Below are positions 61,012 to 64,000 of a DNA stretch of 64,000 bases, piece by piece. Numbering within the stretch: position 1 is the stretch's first letter; every line of letters starts with the position of its first letter. The stretch covers positions 94,211-158,210 of the forward strand of contig JASLQF010000027.1 in NCBI GenBank assembly GCA_030744625.1, written 5' to 3'. Under the pieces are notes generated by a model. The model was not told where the DNA came from, did no database searches, and worked only from the letters and a program-made list of their open reading frames with translations. Source of the stretch: Rhodospirillales bacterium. Lineage in GTDB: Bacteria; Pseudomonadota; Alphaproteobacteria; Rhodospirillales; JASLQF01. Position numbers and translations under genes: made by a program.

Positions 61012-61388
61012 TCCGGTCGGGCGCGCTGCGCAAGAAGCGGCGCGCCTGGACATTCGGCCGCTTGGCCGAGGAGTTTTGTTCCTGGCATCTGAGGCTCCGC
61101 GGCTACCGCATCCTGGCCCGCCGCTTCCGCGCCCCGGTCGGCGAGATCGACATCGTGGCGCGCCGTGGCCGCACCCTCGCCATCGTCGAGGTCAAGGCCC
61201 GCGAGCGGCGGGACGACGCCGCCCAGGCCCTGAACACCCGGCAACGCCGGCGCATCGTCCGCGCCGCCGAGGCCTTCCTCCGCCAACGTCCCGGGTGTGA
61301 CGGCCTGGACGTGCGTTTCGACCTCATGGTGGTCGTGCCCTGGCGTTTGCCGGTGCACATGAGGGACGCCTGGCGGACCACGCCCTAA
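61008..61388 (+). CDS. UPF0102 protein YraN (endonuclease-fold)
   Basis: The 126-residue protein has the YraN pattern: GRLAEEFCSWHLRLRGYRIL (about 17-36), then FRAPVGEIDIVARRGRTLAI and VEVKARERRDDAAQALN, where the E-ID-VEVK residues are the metal-binding set of restriction-endonuclease-like folds. The biological function is not settled. The ATG overlaps the rsmI stop (ATGA), the same rsmI-yraN linkage seen in many bacteria. The last 15 residues diverge from the family core. Confidence 0.92.
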   Translation: MIRSGALRKKRRAWTFGRLAEEFCSWHLRLRGYRILARRFRAPVGEIDIVARRGRTLAIVEVKARERRDDAAQALNTRQRRRIVRAAEAFLRQRPGCDGLDVRFDLMVVVPWRLPVHMRDAWRTTP

Positions 61389-61486
61389 TGGACGGCGGCG
61401 GATATTCCTGTTTGACACGACACGCCGATATTGAGAATAACCACTTGGACACCCTAGATTGGCGGGGGCAACGGAAAGCCGAACCG

Positions 61487-62101
61487 ATGACGCGAGCGGT
61501 CCATGCGGTGAATTCCGGCCACGCCAGCGCCCTGGCGCGGGCCATGGTGATGGCGGCGGCGCTGGCGCTCGGCGGGTGCGCCGGCGTCGCGGTCGGCGCC
61601 GGCGCCACCACGGGCGTCGCCGCCCTGCAGGAGCGCGGCCTCGAGGTTGCCGCCCGCGACACCCGGCTCGAAGCCGAGATCATCGCCCAATGGCTGACCC
61701 AAAACGACAAGCTGGTGATCGACATCGACGTCGAGGTCTACGAGGGGCGGGCCCTTCTTACCGGGGCGGTGGACGGCGAGGCCGTGCGCGCCGATGCCGT
61801 GCGCATGGCGTGGAAGGTGGCCGGAATCAAGGACGTTCTCAATGAAATCCAGATCGTCGCCGACAGCGACCTCATCGACCTCGCCCGCGACACCTGGATC
61901 ACCACGCAGCTCAAGTCCAAGCTCACTTTCGACCAGGATGTGCTGGCCATCAACTATGCCATCGAAACGGTCAACGGCGTCGTCTACCTGATCGGTATCG
62001 CCCAGAACCAGGCCGAGCTCGAGCGGGTCGTCGGCCACGCCCGCGACATCGAATACGTGGGCAACGTCATCAGCCACGTGCGCGTCAAGGGCGCGTCGTG
62101 A
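61487..62101 (+). CDS. BON-domain outer-membrane lipoprotein (DolP/YraP-like)
   Basis: The 204-residue product starts at ATG 61487 with a signal peptide ending in a lipobox, ALALGGC (Cys at about 29). Two BON domains follow (about 60-125 and 130-200), recognisable as IDIDVEVYEGRALLTGAVDG with AWKVAGIKDVLNEIQIV, and YAIETVNGVVYLIGIAQNQA with ARDIEYVGNVISHVRV. DolP in E. coli supports outer-membrane integrity and is encoded in the same yraM-yraN-diaA-yraP neighbourhood. TTGACA at 61412-61417 could be a -35 element, but no good -10 follows. An open frame from 61388 is longer but lacks a plausible start. Confidence 0.9.
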   Translation: MTRAVHAVNSGHASALARAMVMAAALALGGCAGVAVGAGATTGVAALQERGLEVAARDTRLEAEIIAQWLTQNDKLVIDIDVEVYEGRALLTGAVDGEAVRADAVRMAWKVAGIKDVLNEIQIVADSDLIDLARDTWITTQLKSKLTFDQDVLAINYAIETVNGVVYLIGIAQNQAELERVVGHARDIEYVGNVISHVRVKGAS

Positions 62102-62937
62102 GAACGGCGACCGAAATACGCGCCGCGCTGGCCCGTCTCGCCACCTTGCCCGACGGCCAGGTCGACGCCACCGAAGCGGCGCTTCTGCTGGCCTCCCTGA
62201 GGCGCCCCCGTGCCCCGGTCGAGCGCTATCGCCGCCATCTGCGGCGGTTGGCCGGCGAGGTGGGCGCCTATGCCGGCGGCGATGGGGAACAGGCCGCCCT
62301 CGACCTCTGCGCCGAGGCCCTCGTCCAGGTCGTCGCCAAGCGCTACGGCTACCACGCCGAGGACGAAGACGAGGACGACCCTGATTGCGCCACCCTGACG
62401 CGGGTCATCGACAACCGCCAGGGGACCCCGGTGGCCCTCGGTATGGTTTACGTGCACGTGGCCCGGACCCTCGGCTGGCCGGCCGCCGGCATCGACTTTC
62501 CGTCGCGCTTCCTGGTGCGCCTCGAGCACGGCGCGGCGGGCCTCATCCTCGATCCGTCAGCAGGCGGGCGTTCCCTGGCCGCCCAGGACCTGCGCGGCCT
62601 GTTGAAGGGGGCCACCGGCAACGACGCCGAAATGACCCCCGACCACTTCCGCCCGGCGGGCAACCGCGACATGCTGCTCAGGCTTCATGGCGATTACAAG
62701 GTGCGGCTGCTGCGCCGCGAACGCCTCGAGGACGCCCTGGAGGCGGTGGAGACCATGCTGCTGTTCGCCCCCGGCGTGGCCCGCCTGTGGCGCGAGGCGG
62801 GGTTGCTTAACGCCCGCCTCGAGCGGGTCGAGGCGGCGGTCGCCTCCCTCGAGGAATACATGAATTGCACGCCCGCCGACGCGGCCCGCTACCGCACTTC
62901 CGTCCTGTTGCAGGAATTGCGCGGCCGGCTCGGCTAG
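62098..62937 (+). CDS. SirB1-family protein (transglutaminase-like plus TPR-like helices)
   Basis: The 279-residue protein starts at GTG 62098, overlapping the previous stop as GTGA. It has the SirB1/Transglut_core2 domain (about 35-190; [20 protein letters not shown] near 103-122 and [14 protein letters not shown] near 129-142), followed by a helical repeat region (about 200-275; [20 protein letters not shown]). The classical Cys of the transglutaminase triad is not obvious, so catalysis is doubtful. The family is widespread but of unknown function. It is probably co-transcribed with the BON lipoprotein and gshB. Confidence 0.85.
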   Translation: MRTATEIRAALARLATLPDGQVDATEAALLLASLRRPRAPVERYRRHLRRLAGEVGAYAGGDGEQAALDLCAEALVQVVAKRYGYHAEDEDEDDPDCATLTRVIDNRQGTPVALGMVYVHVARTLGWPAAGIDFPSRFLVRLEHGAAGLILDPSAGGRSLAAQDLRGLLKGATGNDAEMTPDHFRPAGNRDMLLRLHGDYKVRLLRRERLEDALEAVETMLLFAPGVARLWREAGLLNARLERVEAAVASLEEYMNCTPADAARYRTSVLLQELRGRLG

Positions 62938-62954
62938 CGGATGAAGTATTCACC

Positions 62955-63908
62955 ATGAGCCTCACGGTCGCCATCCAGATGGACCCCATCGAATCGGTCG
63001 ACATCGACGCCGATTCGACCTTCGCCCTGGCCCTGGAGGCGGAGCGCCGCGGCCACGCCCTTTACCACTACCAGCCCCAGGACCTGGCCTTCGCCGAGGG
63101 CCGCGTTCTGGCCCGGGGACGGCGGCTTTCGGTGCGCCGCGAGGCGGGCGACCACTACACCCTCGGCGACGCCGAGAGCCTCGATCTGGCGGCCCTCGAC
63201 ATCGTTCTCATGCGCCAGGACCCGCCCTTCGACATGGCCTACGTCACGGCCACCCACGTGCTCGAGCACATTCACCCGGCGACCCTCGTGGTCAACGACC
63301 CGGTGCACGTGCGCAACGCGCCGGAAAAGCTGTTCGTCACCCACTTCCCCGAACTCATGCCGCCCACCCTGATCACCTCGGACCGGGCGCGCATCGCGGA
63401 CTTCCGCGCCGGGCACGGCGACATCATCATCAAGCCCCTGTTCGGCAACGGCGGCGCCGGGGTCTTCCACATCACCCCGGAGGACGAGAACCTGAACGCG
63501 CTCCTCGAGCAGTTCACCCAGTTCTACCGCGAGCCCATCATCGTCCAGGCCTACGTCGGCGCCGTGCGCCAGGGCGACAAGCGCATCATTCTCATCGACG
63601 GCGAGGCGGCGGGCGCCGTCAACCGGGTGCCGCCAAAGGGCGAGGCGCGCGCCAACATGCACGTCGGCGCCGCCACCGAGAAGGCCGAGCTCACCGAACG
63701 CGAGCACGACATCTGCGCCGCCATCGGCCCGGCGCTCAGCGAACGCGGCCTCATCTTCGTCGGAATCGACGTCATCGGGGGGTTCCTCACCGAGATCAAC
63801 GTCACCTCGCCGACCGGCATCCAGGAGATCGACCGCTTCGACGGGTCGTGCCTGGAAGACGGCATCTGGGACGCCATCGAGAAGCGCTTTCTGGCGACGC
63901 GAGGGTGA
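62955..63908 (+). CDS. gshB: Glutathione synthetase
   Basis: GshB joins gamma-glutamylcysteine and glycine using ATP. The 317-residue ATP-grasp protein begins [20 protein letters not shown] and has [20 protein letters not shown] (about 76-95), [14 protein letters not shown] near 161-174 (the glycine-rich loop), [20 protein letters not shown], and the metal-binding [20 protein letters not shown] near 274-293. All parts of the bacterial enzyme are present. It is the last complete gene of the window, 17 bases after the SirB1 gene. The ATG at 62955 was preferred to an out-of-frame one 14 bases earlier. Confidence 0.97.
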   Translation: MSLTVAIQMDPIESVDIDADSTFALALEAERRGHALYHYQPQDLAFAEGRVLARGRRLSVRREAGDHYTLGDAESLDLAALDIVLMRQDPPFDMAYVTATHVLEHIHPATLVVNDPVHVRNAPEKLFVTHFPELMPPTLITSDRARIADFRAGHGDIIIKPLFGNGGAGVFHITPEDENLNALLEQFTQFYREPIIVQAYVGAVRQGDKRIILIDGEAAGAVNRVPPKGEARANMHVGAATEKAELTEREHDICAAIGPALSERGLIFVGIDVIGGFLTEINVTSPTGIQEIDRFDGSCLEDGIWDAIEKRFLATRG

Positions 63909-63976
63909 GGGGCGCGGCGCACCCTGCCGATCGATGTAGCGTTTTCCCGAAGGCCCCCCTACACTCCGCGAGCATA

Positions 63977-64000
63977 GGGAGGAAGCGTCTCGCCCCATGG
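63977..64000 (+). other. Possible start of the next gene at the right edge
   Basis: GGGAGGA (63977-63983) is followed 14 bases later by ATGG at 63997. It may be the first codon of a gene that continues past the window. A ComM/YifB-type ATPase often follows gshB in related genomes, but nothing can be read here. Confidence 0.2.

Overview
This 64 kb window is GC-rich chromosomal DNA from an alphaproteobacterium, most likely of the Rhodospirillales type. The basis is the gene orders rimP-nusA-infB-rbfA-truB, an XRE-type regulator beside metK, lnt-corC-ybeY-phoH-miaB-fur, glnD-murJ-trpS, dnaK-dnaJ-dapB-nth and hrcA-grpE facing rph-rdgB-hemW, together with a MucR/Ros regulator and a bactofilin. This is an inference from order and protein character, not from a marker tree. 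No rRNA, tRNA, CRISPR array, complete insertion sequence, phage or defence island was found.

Layout. 0-14 kb, minus strand: translation and transcription core genes, then metK/trmB, an XRE regulator, and an envelope and RNA-maturation operon (miaB, phoH, ybeY, corC, lnt). 14-19 kb: Fur, MucR, a TusA-like protein, tsaB and three cell-wall proteins (VanX-like dipeptidase, polysaccharide deacetylase, Bax-like glucosaminidase). 19-29 kb: trpS, murJ, glnD, a zinc alcohol dehydrogenase and mutS. 29-34 kb: NADP malic enzyme and an HxlR/DUF1127/OsmC stress cassette. 34-42 kb: three family 9 glycosyltransferases, two tandem paralogous methyltransferases, AmpG and an adenosine-kinase-like enzyme. 42-44 kb: an EI24 membrane protein, bactofilin and two lipoproteins. 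44-47.6 kb: an accessory patch. 47.6-55.5 kb: nth, dapB, dnaJ, dnaK, grpE and hrcA. 55.9-64 kb: rph, rdgB, hemW, an LpoA-like lipoprotein, rsmI, yraN, a BON lipoprotein, a SirB1 protein and gshB.

The accessory patch (about 44.2-47.6 kb) holds a decayed IS1380-type transposase end, a class II aldolase, an isolated ribbon-helix-helix-like protein, a second copy of the 3' end of nth and a BASS-family transporter.

The least ordinary signal is a set of short non-coding mobile-looking repeats. One family (40542-40710 and 55583-55873) has long terminal inverted repeats and a shared core. A second (47480-47584 and 58439-58543) is 105 bp long, and its two copies differ at only three positions. All four are bounded by TA, and six of the eight ends read CTAG or its equivalent. 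Three lie against genes whose stop codons fall in the repeat terminus. At hemW/LpoA the element splits a CTAG that would have been the shared stop of two convergent genes. A different palindromic repeat lies at the 3' end of a macrodomain gene. I found no evidence for a wholly new enzymatic or defence system.
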